Positions 6,909 to 14,277 of a stretch of DNA of 14,277 bases are shown in pieces. The notes under the pieces were generated by a model. That model saw only the letters and a program-made list of their open reading frames with translations, was not told the DNA's origin and searched no databases. The stretch comes from Longimicrobiales bacterium (lineage in GTDB: Bacteria > Gemmatimonadota > Gemmatimonadetes > Longimicrobiales > Gaopeijiaceae), in the NCBI GenBank assembly GCA_022428035.1, contig JAKMDG010000327.1, forward strand, positions 1-14,277. Reading direction: 5' to 3'. A program made the translations under genes and the position numbers. Every line of letters starts with the position of its first letter. Within the stretch, counting starts at the first letter, position 1.

Positions 6909-8366
6909 TCAGGAGTCTCCGTCAACGACTGCTTCCGCCTCCATCTCAACCAGGTAGCCGTTGCCGATCAGACCCGCCCGGACCAGCGTGTTCGCCGGCT
7001 GGATGTGGCCGAGGCGCTCCCCGTGTGCGCGAGAGATCGACTCGGCATCGTTCGGATCAACTACATAAATCCGCGTCCGCACGACGTCGTCGAGCGTGCC
7101 TCCGAGCGACTGGATCGCACCTTCGATCTTGTCGAGACAGAAGTGGGCCTGCGAGCCGGCGTCTTCACCACCGATGAGGCGATCACCGTGCGTCGCCGTT
7201 GTCCCGGACACGAAGATCCGGTCACCTTTGCGGACGGCTCGAGCGAAGCCAGCCAGGTCCTCCCAGATGGTGCCGCTCAGCGCCCTCGTCCGATCCCCGG
7301 GGCCAGGTACGACCGGATACGGAGAGGGCATCTCCTCGAAGTGGTCGCTCAGATCACCCGCGGCCGTAAGGAACGGCGGCGTTCGGTACTCATCCCCGCA
7401 GTCACCCGGGATCGGATCGAGCGCCGCGACCGCGGCCGCGATCTCTTCACGACTCTCCTCGTCCATCGAAAAGCCGAACAACCCCGCGGTCTCATCGATG
7501 TGGTCACTACGACCCAGCCGGGCACCCACGATGATCCCGCCGACGGTTGGTGCCTCGAGCATCGAACGGCAGGCGACGTTGGCGACGGACACCTCGAGCC
7601 GACGGGCGGCGCGAGCCAGAGCGGAAAGAAGCTCCTGATAGCGGGACCAGCCGCCGGCCGCATCAATGAAGCGTTTGTACTTCATCTGTGACCAGGTCTC
7701 GAGCGCGTCGATCTCGGGCTCGGCCACACCGACCCAGCGCTCACTGAAGAAGCCGCCTGCGACCGTACCAAAGGCCAGGAGCTTCACCCCACGCTCCTGA
7801 CATAGCTGCGTCATCGCCCCTGCAGCGCGCTGGTCCAGAAGTGAGTAGCACACCTGGTTCGAGACGATGTCGACGCCCGAGTCCAGAAGCATCCGGAGGT
7901 GAGCGGTATTCGTGTTCGTCAGCCCCAGATGCCGAATCAGCCCCTCCTCACACAGATCTTGCAGGTGGAAGATGCAGTCGAGCCAGGAGGGATCGCTGTA
8001 GCTCCAGGCGTGGAACTGCAGCACGTCGATGACGTCGACCTGCATGCGTGACCGAGCGGTTTCGACCGCCGCGCGCACATCGTCCGCTGTATGCGGCCCG
8101 GGCTTCGGGACCCACTTAGTGAGCAGTTGAGCCTCGCCGGGAGAATCGGAGGCGAAGTGCCCGGCAATCAACTCCGAGGATCCGTAATGGTCGGCCATGT
8201 CGAAGGTCGTCAGTCCGGCGTCGACGTACCGCCGCAGCTCCGCAGCGCCAGTCGCCGTATCGACCGATCCGCCATCCCGCTCCATATCCGCGACCTGCCA
8301 CAATCCTGTCAGCACGCGAGAAATCTCCAGCCCGGGGGCGAGCTCGATCCGCTCCACCTTGCTCAT
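6909..8366 (-). CDS. Aldo/keto reductase - RidA fusion protein
   Basis: 485 residues, start ATG at 8366 with AAGGAA a few bases upstream. Residues 1-320 are an aldo/keto reductase with the full catalytic tetrad: D56 and Y61 in FDMADHYG, K84 in LLTKWVPK and H119 in LQFHAW. GLTNTN (148-153) and GGIIVGARLGRSDHI (276-290) fit the barrel and NADP(H)-binding end. Residues about 325-365 are a linker. Residues about 370-483 are a RidA (YjgF/UK114) domain with GDRIFVSGT (381-389), VVRTRIYVVD (428-437) and QPANTLVRAGL (456-466). Aligned without gaps to the C-terminus of E. coli RidA, the catalytic Arg105 falls on Leu466, so the domain probably lacks classic imine deaminase activity. The pairing suggests reduction of a carbonyl together with handling of a reactive or acyclic intermediate in the cytoplasm. 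It is the last gene after the permease, 59 bases away. Confidence 0.9.
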   Translation of the reverse strand: MSKVERIELAPGLEISRVLTGLWQVADMERDGGSVDTATGAAELRRYVDAGLTTFDMADHYGSSELIAGHFASDSPGEAQLLTKWVPKPGPHTADDVRAAVETARSRMQVDVIDVLQFHAWSYSDPSWLDCIFHLQDLCEEGLIRHLGLTNTNTAHLRMLLDSGVDIVSNQVCYSLLDQRAAGAMTQLCQERGVKLLAFGTVAGGFFSERWVGVAEPEIDALETWSQMKYKRFIDAAGGWSRYQELLSALARAARRLEVSVANVACRSMLEAPTVGGIIVGARLGRSDHIDETAGLFGFSMDEESREEIAAAVAALDPIPGDCGDEYRTPPFLTAAGDLSDHFEEMPSPYPVVPGPGDRTRALSGTIWEDLAGFARAVRKGDRIFVSGTTATHGDRLIGGEDAGSQAHFCLDKIEGAIQSLGGTLDDVVRTRIYVVDPNDAESISRAHGERLGHIQPANTLVRAGLIGNGYLVEMEAEAVVDGDS

Positions 8367-8425
8367 ACGGTTCCTTCGTTCGTTCGGTTGGGTCGTCCGG
8401 CCCGTCGGCCGATCGGGTCGGCAGC

Positions 8426-9910
8426 CTATTCCGGCGGCAAGTCGGCGAAGATCGCGTCCACGTCCACTCCGTCGCTCTTCAACTTCGCCACTTCCCTCAG
8501 ATAGATCACGGTCGAGCCCGCCATGACCGCGATCCAGAGTGGGGTCGAGTGGAAGTACCAGGCGGAGAGCTCTGCGGTCAGGTCCTTCCAGAGGTGTACG
8601 CCAAGGAAAAGCGCGAGCAGCAGCACACCCGCGAGTGCGAGTGGAGCCTGGATCGACCGGTTCCGTACGACGGTCATGCGCGACGCAATCTCCGGATTAC
8701 GGCGCGGGAGGGTCAGCACGGTAAGACACATGACGCCGAAGTTCACCAGCATGGACGTGACCAGGATGTCGACACCGAGGAAGAAGTCACCGGCAAAGTG
8801 GCTGCCGAGGATCGACGCCGTCGCCATCAGACCACTCAGCACGAGTGCCACGTGGGGTGTGTGCCACGTCGGGTGAACCTTGGCCACACCTCGCGGGAAC
8901 ACCCCGTCTTCGGCCCAGGCGAACATCAGTCGCGATACGGCCAGCAGCATCGCCGGCAGATCATTGATGAGTGCGATCGCCGCGCCCGCGACGATGAGTG
9001 CTGTCCACTGTGGCTCCAGCACGTACCCGAGCAGCCCCGGCGCCGTCAGGTCGCCGGTCTGAGCACGCTCAGCCACAAACTGCCATGGCACCGTGTTGTA
9101 CACAGCCGCCGTGAAGAAGAAGTAGAAGAGTCCAACGGTACCGATCGCGATGCCGATGGCCAGCGGAAGCGCGCGCTCGGGATTCTTGGCTTCACCTCCT
9201 GCCTGCGCGATCGAATCAAAGCCTATGAAGCTTGAGAAGAGGATCGCTGACGCTGCGAGGAGTTTGCTCCAAGAGAACTCCACGGCGATATCGGGCACGG
9301 TAGCGCCTTCGCGCGCCATGAGTCCCGCGGCAAAGTCACCCTGGTCGAACAGAAATCCGGCGACGATCACGACTCCGCCCAGGACGAACATCACGAACAT
9401 CAGGGGAACGAGAACGCGTTGTACGTTGCCGACCCCGCGCATGTTGATCCCCACGGACGTCCAGAGAAACGCGAGGGCCAGACCGACGCGCACGGGCCCC
9501 TGGTCAAGTGTGGCCGCCATGCCGTCGAAGCCGAACGCCAGAACCGCGTCACGGATGAACGGGATCATGACATAGGAGACGACCCCGATCGCGACGGAGA
9601 GCCCGAACCACTGCGAGAAGCTCGCGACGAAGCCGAGATAGGGACTCAGGCCTCGACTGGCGTAGACATAGCTGCCTCCTGCCCGAGGCATCGCAGACGA
9701 CAGCGTCGCATACGCGAGCGCCGCGAGCACCGCTGGAATCGCGGCCAGGAGGTACGCCGGCAGCACGTATGGCCCGATTCCGGGCACGCTCCGCTGCAGC
9801 ATGAAGGGGATGATGTTGATCGCGGCTCCAAGCATCGAGCAGATGCCGGTAGCTGCGAGCCCGAGGAGCCCGAGCCTGCGCTCGAGTCCCGTGCTTGATT
9901 CCTGGGCCAT
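8426..9910 (-). CDS. APC family amino acid permease
   Basis: 494 residues with about 12 hydrophobic segments and little else. The first helix carries LGLAATGICSMLGAAIN (15-31), an unusual form of the APC substrate-binding helix-break region. SSAMPRAGGSYVYASRGLSP (71-90) and FSSFIGFDSIAQAGGEAKNP (225-244) are family signatures of cationic and general amino acid transporters. The product sits in the inner membrane and probably imports an amino acid or related amine; the substrate cannot be named. The ATG at 9910 is 11 bases after the stop of the RND gene. An open extension upstream to 10300 only reads the RND gene in another frame and has no hydrophobic pattern. No strong ribosome site is visible, so translational coupling to the RND gene is likely. 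Confidence 0.92.
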   Translation of the reverse strand: MAQESSTGLERRLGLLGLAATGICSMLGAAINIIPFMLQRSVPGIGPYVLPAYLLAAIPAVLAALAYATLSSAMPRAGGSYVYASRGLSPYLGFVASFSQWFGLSVAIGVVSYVMIPFIRDAVLAFGFDGMAATLDQGPVRVGLALAFLWTSVGINMRGVGNVQRVLVPLMFVMFVLGGVVIVAGFLFDQGDFAAGLMAREGATVPDIAVEFSWSKLLAASAILFSSFIGFDSIAQAGGEAKNPERALPLAIGIAIGTVGLFYFFFTAAVYNTVPWQFVAERAQTGDLTAPGLLGYVLEPQWTALIVAGAAIALINDLPAMLLAVSRLMFAWAEDGVFPRGVAKVHPTWHTPHVALVLSGLMATASILGSHFAGDFFLGVDILVTSMLVNFGVMCLTVLTLPRRNPEIASRMTVVRNRSIQAPLALAGVLLLALFLGVHLWKDLTAELSAWYFHSTPLWIAVMAGSTVIYLREVAKLKSDGVDVDAIFADLPPE

Positions 9911-9921
9911 ATGAAGAGGGT

Positions 9922-12018
9922 TCAGGTGTTGTGGATGGCCGTCGCGAGCCTTGGGAGGACCAGCAGCGCCATCGTCGCCGCGGCCATGGTACCGATGATC
10001 ACCGCCAATCCAAAACGTTGGGTCGGTGGAAAGGACGACAGGGCGAAGATACCGAAGCCCGCGCAGATGATCGCAGAGGCGCCCAGAACAGGCCGTCCGA
10101 TCTGCGCAACTGCGCTCGCCCACGGCGTACTTGATCCGGCCGCGACCAACCGCCGCACCCGGATCACCAGGTGGATCATCGAGTCCGCGCCGATCGCCAG
10201 AGCGATATTCGCCGCCGGGGATGTGATGATGTCGATCGCGATCCTGGCGTGGCCGAACGTGCCGAGGATGACGAGCGGGATCGCGCCGAGACAGACCCAC
10301 ATGGCGCCGGCAATCACGCCCGAGCGAGCGACGATGAGTGCTACACCGAAGAAGAGGGCCATCAGACCGCCGATCCCGATCTTCAGGGACGAGGTGATCA
10401 ACCGACCCAACTGCGCCTGCAGGTCATAGAGACCCGCCATGACGTCCACACGAAGTCCGGTCTCGTCCACCCGTTCCGCCAGTCGAGCCATCACGAGGTC
10501 TCGTGGTTCGTCGACCGTCTCCCTCATGCGCAGCGAGTAGCGAGCTACATCTCGCTCAGCTGAGACATAGCCCAGTCCGACACCGCCCAGTGCGGTGCTC
10601 GACGCCAGGTCGAGGAGCATGCTGACCGGAAGGAAGCCGGCCAGCGGAATGGTGCGTCCGTGGTCGACCAGAAGAGTGGGGGAGAGCACCACGCCTACCG
10701 CCGAGTCCGCTTCGAGAACGTCGTGAAGCGCCTCGAGTCTGGGGTAGACCTCACGCGAATCCACCAGGCCCCCCGCTGGATCCGAGACGACAATGTCGAG
10801 TGTGCTGCTCCCGCCGTCCGCATCCACCAGCGCCAGGCCCTCGCGAAGCTCCGAGCCCGGCGCGAAGTAACTCAGCAGGCCTGGATCGGTATCGAGCCTG
10901 GGCAAACCGAACGCGAGAAGACCGACGACGAGTACCGCACCACCGACCACGGCTGGCCGGGCGCCCAACGCACCGACGTGTGCTGCCGTGTCCACAGGCG
11001 GCGTGCGGCGTGCCCACCGCCCCAGCACACTCGGATACACCAGGTACGCGGCAGCGAGAGCAGTCACGGTGCCGACCATTCCAGCAACGCCGAGTTCGCG
11101 CAGGGGCTGAGCGGTGGCGATCAGAAGGCTGGCGAAGCCGAGCAGGGTCGTGGTCATGCTCCAGAACGAGCCTTCCCACGTCTCACCCATCGCCTCAAGA
11201 ATGAGTGCCGATCGGTCTCCACCCGCCGCACGTCTCCAATTCGCGGTCAGGAAGACCACGTGCGACAGCGTGAGCACGAAGACGATCGTGATCAGGTTCG
11301 CGGTGAGCAGTCCGATGCCGGCACCGAGTATCTGGACCACCAGAAGTGTCACGGAGACCGAGACAAGGCACGTCGCGAGGGTGCCCACTACGATCGCGAC
11401 GTCTTGGAATACAATGCCGATGAGAAGCGCGAATACGAGGATCGCGGCAAGACTGAACACGATCAGATCTCGATACAGGCTTCGTCGGATCAGTTCAACG
11501 ATCGCCGGCACGCCTGAGACGACGATGTCGAGCCGGTCCGACTCATGCCGCTCGACCACCGCCTCGACGCGAGGAAGCAGCACCTGCGGATCCGTCTCGT
11601 CGACCTGAAGCACGATGTTCGTCGCGGCCGGATCGGGCGTCAGCAGGATCCGCCCGAAGAGTGGGCTCTTTGACGGATCGTCGGTTGCAAGACTGAAGCC
11701 GCCCTGGACACCGTCGACCGCGAGCAGCTCTGTCGTGAGCTGCACGACTGCCTCTCGATACGCGTCGGTGTCGCCACCCCGATCCGCGATACGGAGGATG
11801 AGCTGTGCTCCAGCCGGGAAGGCTCGGGCGACCTCACGGGACGCCCGCATTTGCGGATCGTCTTCGGCAAAGAAGAAATCGCCCTGCACACGGGGCGACA
11901 GATCAACAAAGGTGACGACCGCAGCGATGCCGAGGGCGGCGAGGCCGAGAGCCAGCCACCCCGCCATCGCGGACGTCCAGAACTTCAGCAGGAGTCGATC
12001 AGTTGGAACCACAGGCAT
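9922..12018 (-). CDS. RND superfamily (MMPL-domain) transporter
   Basis: 698 residues in the duplicated RND layout: one membrane segment (14-38), an extracytoplasmic domain (40-183), membrane segments 2-6 (about 184-335), a second first-segment (354-372), a second extracytoplasmic domain (373-540) and a last membrane cluster (about 545-692). GADSMIHLVIRVRR (610-623) and the matching VLTLSHVVFLTANWRR (248-263) are the paired transmembrane motifs of the MMPL and hopanoid/lipid-type RND families; an acidic residue (D612) remains only in the second half. At about 700 residues it is shorter than AcrB-type pumps and fits lipid or hydrophobic-molecule exporters. It lies in the inner membrane. The ATG at 12018 is 15 bases after the upstream lipoprotein stop, suggesting the two act together. 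The cargo is unknown. Confidence 0.9.
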   Translation of the reverse strand: MPVVPTDRLLLKFWTSAMAGWLALGLAALGIAAVVTFVDLSPRVQGDFFFAEDDPQMRASREVARAFPAGAQLILRIADRGGDTDAYREAVVQLTTELLAVDGVQGGFSLATDDPSKSPLFGRILLTPDPAATNIVLQVDETDPQVLLPRVEAVVERHESDRLDIVVSGVPAIVELIRRSLYRDLIVFSLAAILVFALLIGIVFQDVAIVVGTLATCLVSVSVTLLVVQILGAGIGLLTANLITIVFVLTLSHVVFLTANWRRAAGGDRSALILEAMGETWEGSFWSMTTTLLGFASLLIATAQPLRELGVAGMVGTVTALAAAYLVYPSVLGRWARRTPPVDTAAHVGALGARPAVVGGAVLVVGLLAFGLPRLDTDPGLLSYFAPGSELREGLALVDADGGSSTLDIVVSDPAGGLVDSREVYPRLEALHDVLEADSAVGVVLSPTLLVDHGRTIPLAGFLPVSMLLDLASSTALGGVGLGYVSAERDVARYSLRMRETVDEPRDLVMARLAERVDETGLRVDVMAGLYDLQAQLGRLITSSLKIGIGGLMALFFGVALIVARSGVIAGAMWVCLGAIPLVILGTFGHARIAIDIITSPAANIALAIGADSMIHLVIRVRRLVAAGSSTPWASAVAQIGRPVLGASAIICAGFGIFALSSFPPTQRFGLAVIIGTMAAATMALLVLPRLATAIHNT

Positions 12019-12033
12019 GACCGACGCACCGAA

Positions 12034-13380
12034 TCATCGGATTCCGGCGAGGACCTGGTCGTACGTACCCACGGCGATCGCGACCGCGAGCTCTTCGAGA
12101 ACATCCCCCTCGATGATGCGCATCTGATCCGCAATGACCGTGGGATCGAAGAACACCTCGAGGTTCGTTGGCAGGTCGAGCTGCCCTGGATCTCCATCGA
12201 ACTCACCCCGTGTGAACGGTCCGGACTGCGTGGACGAGGCGGTAAAGCGGTTCACCTCGCGACCCGATGGATCCACCACGATGATGTCCGATTCGACGTG
12301 ATACGTGAGCATGCCGTCGAGCGTGTAGTACGGGACCGTATCCATGACGGTCGTGCGGCGTGCACCCTGTCTGATATTGCGCTGCACCACGGCCTCGTAC
12401 TCGACGCGATCGACGTCCTCTTCGACCACATCGATCCCCGACAGACGGATCATCACGCCCAGGTCGGCCCCGATGAGGTCGAGAGCTCGGCCCACGAGGA
12501 GTGGTGATTGCGTCGCCTGTCCGCGCAGCAGGCCTCTGAGTTCCGTACGCAGAATTACCGGGTCGGCCATCGCGACGAAGGGCGGCGGCCGGGTCCAGTG
12601 ATCGAGATTCAGATCTGCATCCAACGCCACCTCGAACTCGCCACCGAGCCAGTCACGGACTCCCGCCTCGGCGATGACCGGAACGACCGCGACGACGATC
12701 GTACCTGCCGCGAGGGCATCCTCCTGCACGTCTCGCGCAGAGAGAACCGTCTCACGGGTCGGCGAGTTTCGTACTTCCAGGGCCTGCTGAGCGAGATCGT
12801 ACGCACTGCGGGGCCGGTCATCCTCCAGCTCGATCCCGGCCCAATCCAGCAGCACGCGCGTCTCGGCGTCATACGAGGCCTCAACCTGGCTGCGTGACGG
12901 AAGGAAATTGCCACGAGCTCGTCGGTACATCACCACCGCTTCGTCCCAGCGCCCCTCCTGCGACGCACGGTCGCCTTCGAACATCTGCCAGTCGATGGCC
13001 GTGTTGAACAGGGTCCGCCGGATGTCGGAATAGTCGGGCGGAAGCGTCAGACGCTCGCCGACCTGGCGAATGCGGGAGAGCATCTGGTCGATGGTCTGGT
13101 ACCGCCCCGCAGCCGCGACGGGATCGCCACGACGCTCCATGTCGTCCGCCTCATCCATCGCGAACATGACCGCGGAATCGCCCGCTGCTAGCATGGCCTC
13201 GCGCGCCTCGACCAGCTCGCGGTCTTTCTCGATCGCTTCCGCATAGCGGTACACGGCGTCGACGTACCGCCCTTGTGACTGGAGGGTCAGTCCCTCGTTG
13301 AAGCGGTCCTCGGCGGAGGCGCAGGCTGATGCAATAAGCAGCATCAGAGGGAAGAGTGTACGGGCACGCACTGACAGCAT
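12034..13380 (-). CDS. Probable lipoprotein with N-terminal TPR-like region, unknown function
   Basis: 448 residues from the ATG at 13380. Residues 1-19 are a signal peptide ending in a lipobox-like IASAC, with Cys20 as the lipidation site; the lipobox is slightly atypical (Ala at -3). A TPR-like region (about 24-60, FNEGLTLQSQGRYVDAVYRYAEAI) and a second helical stretch (about 75-215, including RWDEAVVMYRRARGNF) are followed by a beta-rich C-terminal part (about 225-448) that begins GTIVVAVVPVIAEAG and contains a LTYHVESDIIVVDPSG strand pair. I do not recognise the C-terminal domain. In-frame ATGs at 13494 and 13539 would place 38 or more polar residues before the signal peptide and cross the candidate promoter, so they were rejected. 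Its position directly before the RND transporter suggests a periplasmic or outer-membrane partner of that system. Confidence 0.82.
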   Translation of the reverse strand: MLSVRARTLFPLMLLIASACASAEDRFNEGLTLQSQGRYVDAVYRYAEAIEKDRELVEAREAMLAAGDSAVMFAMDEADDMERRGDPVAAAGRYQTIDQMLSRIRQVGERLTLPPDYSDIRRTLFNTAIDWQMFEGDRASQEGRWDEAVVMYRRARGNFLPSRSQVEASYDAETRVLLDWAGIELEDDRPRSAYDLAQQALEVRNSPTRETVLSARDVQEDALAAGTIVVAVVPVIAEAGVRDWLGGEFEVALDADLNLDHWTRPPPFVAMADPVILRTELRGLLRGQATQSPLLVGRALDLIGADLGVMIRLSGIDVVEEDVDRVEYEAVVQRNIRQGARRTTVMDTVPYYTLDGMLTYHVESDIIVVDPSGREVNRFTASSTQSGPFTRGEFDGDPGQLDLPTNLEVFFDPTVIADQMRIIEGDVLEELAVAIAVGTYDQVLAGIR

Positions 13381-13391
13381 CGTCGGATCTC

Positions 13392-13409
13392 TTGAGGGGA
13401 TCGACTCAA
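13392..13409. promoter_or_regulatory. Small inverted repeat in the leader of the lipoprotein-RND operon
   Basis: TTGAG (13392-13396) and CTCAA (13405-13409) are reverse complements separated by eight bases. They lie just downstream of the candidate transcription start near 13411 and 12 bases before the start codon. An operator for a dimeric repressor is possible, but short arms like these arise easily by chance. Confidence 0.25.
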
Positions 13410-13417
13410 CGGCCTTC

Positions 13418-13446
13418 AGTATAGTCCGCGCCCCGCCCGTAGTCAG
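13418..13446 (-). promoter_or_regulatory. Candidate sigma70-type promoter of the lipoprotein-RND-APC-AKR/RidA operon
   Basis: On the minus strand, CTGACT (13441-13446, four of six to TTGACA) is followed after exactly 17 bases by TATACT (13418-13423, five of six to TATAAT). Transcription would begin near 13411 and leave a leader of about 30 bases before the ATG at 13380. The box stands out as an AT-rich island in a GC-rich gap between divergent genes. Confidence 0.45.
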
Positions 13447-13505
13447 CATTCCTCTTGTTGGGCTTCGAGTGGCCGCCCAGCTTGCGCACCCCATTTCGAC
13501 AACCC

Positions 13506-13510
13506 GGAGG
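13506..13510 (+). promoter_or_regulatory. Ribosome binding site that fixes the TTG start of the TolB-like gene
   Basis: GGAGG sits five bases before the TTG at 13516-13518. The following codons give a good signal peptide, and no in-frame ATG occurs between this site and the preceding divergent start. This is the clearest Shine-Dalgarno site in the window. Confidence 0.75.
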
Positions 13511-13515
13511 ACCCA

Positions 13516-14277
13516 TTGGCTCACGTTCGGTGGACACACCTGGCGGCTCTGCTACTGATCGTCGGTAACGCCCCACTCTCGGCGCAGGAGCAATTCGGCT
13601 CCTATCCGGCTGCTCGGATGGGCGGGAACTATATGCACAATTTCTACTTCCCTCCCGCCGTGAACTCGGCACCGTGGGCGCCCTCATGGGCACCGGACGG
13701 TCAGAGTCTGGTCGTGTCGATGCACGGCTCGATCTGGAGCGTCGATGTCGATAGCGGCCTGGCCGTCGAGCTGGTGAGCGGGCCTGCATACTACTCGTCT
13801 CCGAACTACTCCCCGGACGGGCGCTGGCTCATCTACACCGCGGACGATCACGGTCGCTCGATCGGGCTGGAGATCCTGGACCTTGAAACCGGAGAGACAC
13901 ACGCCCTCACCGAGGATGACGAGATCTATGTGGACCCCTCGTTCAGCCCGGACGGAACACGGGTTGTCTACGTCTCGACGGAGCCTACAGGCTACTTCAA
14001 CGTCTTCGTGCGCGACTTCGCCGACGGGCAGTGGACCGCAGAAGGTGTCGCCGTCACCGCGGACAACAGCTTCGGCAAGGACCGCCTGTACTTCGGGTCC
14101 GAGGACATCCACATCAACCCGACATGGTTCCCCAACAGCGAGGAACTCCTGCTCGTCTCGAACCGCGACGTCGCGCTGGGAAGCGGTAACGTCTTCCGAG
14201 TTCCGGCCCGTGCCGCTGGCTTCGAGGATCGAGTCCAGGTGCTCGCGGAGCAGACGCTCTACCGGACACAGCCCGAC
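13516..14277 (+). CDS. Secreted TolB-like (PD40) beta-propeller protein, probably N-terminal part of a PD40-amidohydrolase; cut by window end
   Basis: 254 residues are visible, and the frame is still open at the right edge. The TTG start at 13516 is supported by GGAGG five bases upstream and by the signal peptide that follows (1-23, ending PLSAQ). After a GGNYMHNFYFPP segment (36-47), at least three PD40/WD40-like blades carry the S/A-P-D-G motif at 58-62, 99-102 and 144-147, and a degenerate one (WFPNS) lies at 204-208. The opening GGNYMHNFYFPPA with a PWAPSWAPDG blade is the form I associate with large secreted proteins that have an amidohydrolase domain after the propeller, but that domain lies outside the window. 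A TolB-type propeller or a prolyl-oligopeptidase N-domain are alternatives. It is transcribed divergently from the lipoprotein operon; I could not find a convincing promoter of its own. Confidence 0.85.
   Translation, partial: MAHVRWTHLAALLLIVGNAPLSAQEQFGSYPAARMGGNYMHNFYFPPAVNSAPWAPSWAPDGQSLVVSMHGSIWSVDVDSGLAVELVSGPAYYSSPNYSPDGRWLIYTADDHGRSIGLEILDLETGETHALTEDDEIYVDPSFSPDGTRVVYVSTEPTGYFNVFVRDFADGQWTAEGVAVTADNSFGKDRLYFGSEDIHINPTWFPNSEELLLVSNRDVALGSGNVFRVPARAAGFEDRVQVLAEQTLYRTQPD

Noticed and set aside
8367..8425. TTCG repeats and GC-rich dyads between the permease and AKR-RidA genes
   Set aside because: The repeat is only about three units and the dyads are imperfect with no T-tract. I see no basis for calling a terminator or regulator site.
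9911..10300. N-terminal extension of the APC permease by 130 residues
   Set aside because: It overlaps the end of the RND gene in another frame and reads as low-complexity Arg/Asp/His sequence. The family starts at the ATG at 9910.

Overview
The window is a GC-rich stretch (roughly 65% by eye) from a free-living, probably Gram-negative bacterium. Signal peptides ending in SAQ or AAQ, lipoproteins, and secreted beta-propeller proteins (FG-GAP, choice-of-anchor B, TolB/PD40) beside an exported M20 amidohydrolase are a combination I associate with Gemmatimonadota or related marine and soil lineages. That placement is an inference. I see no tRNA, rRNA, CRISPR array, insertion sequence, phage gene or clear change in composition, so this looks like ordinary chromosome.

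Layout, left to right. (1) 1-1842, minus: a protein with an N-terminal cyclic-nucleotide-binding domain and a C-terminal nucleoside-phosphorylase-like domain. It runs off the left edge and is interrupted by one frameshift in a G5 run at 1605-1609. (2) 1985-4276, minus: a secreted protein with two parts, seven FG-GAP-like repeats followed by a choice-of-anchor B (LVIVD-type) domain. (3) 4430-6106, minus: an exported M20 amidohydrolase of the AbgB type. (4) 6314-6905, plus: yhbY (ribosome-assembly RNA-binding protein) with a 92-residue protein of unknown function starting one base after its stop. (5) 6909-13380, minus: four genes transcribed lipoprotein, then RND/MMPL transporter, APC amino-acid permease, and an aldo/keto reductase-RidA fusion. 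Gaps are 15, 11 and 59 bases, consistent with one operon read from a candidate promoter at 13418-13446. (6) 13516 to the right edge, plus: the start of a secreted TolB-like propeller protein, probably the first part of a PD40-amidohydrolase, beginning at TTG behind a strong GGAGG site.

How it fits together: the exported M20 enzyme, the propeller proteins and the APC permease suggest a cell that degrades extracellular amide- or peptide-linked compounds and imports the products. The AKR-RidA fusion could handle reactive carbonyl or imine intermediates arising from amino-acid metabolism. The cyclic-nucleotide-sensing protein at the left edge is the least conventional gene. Its fusion of a CNB sensor to a nucleoside-phosphorylase-type fold is the best candidate here for something not well described.
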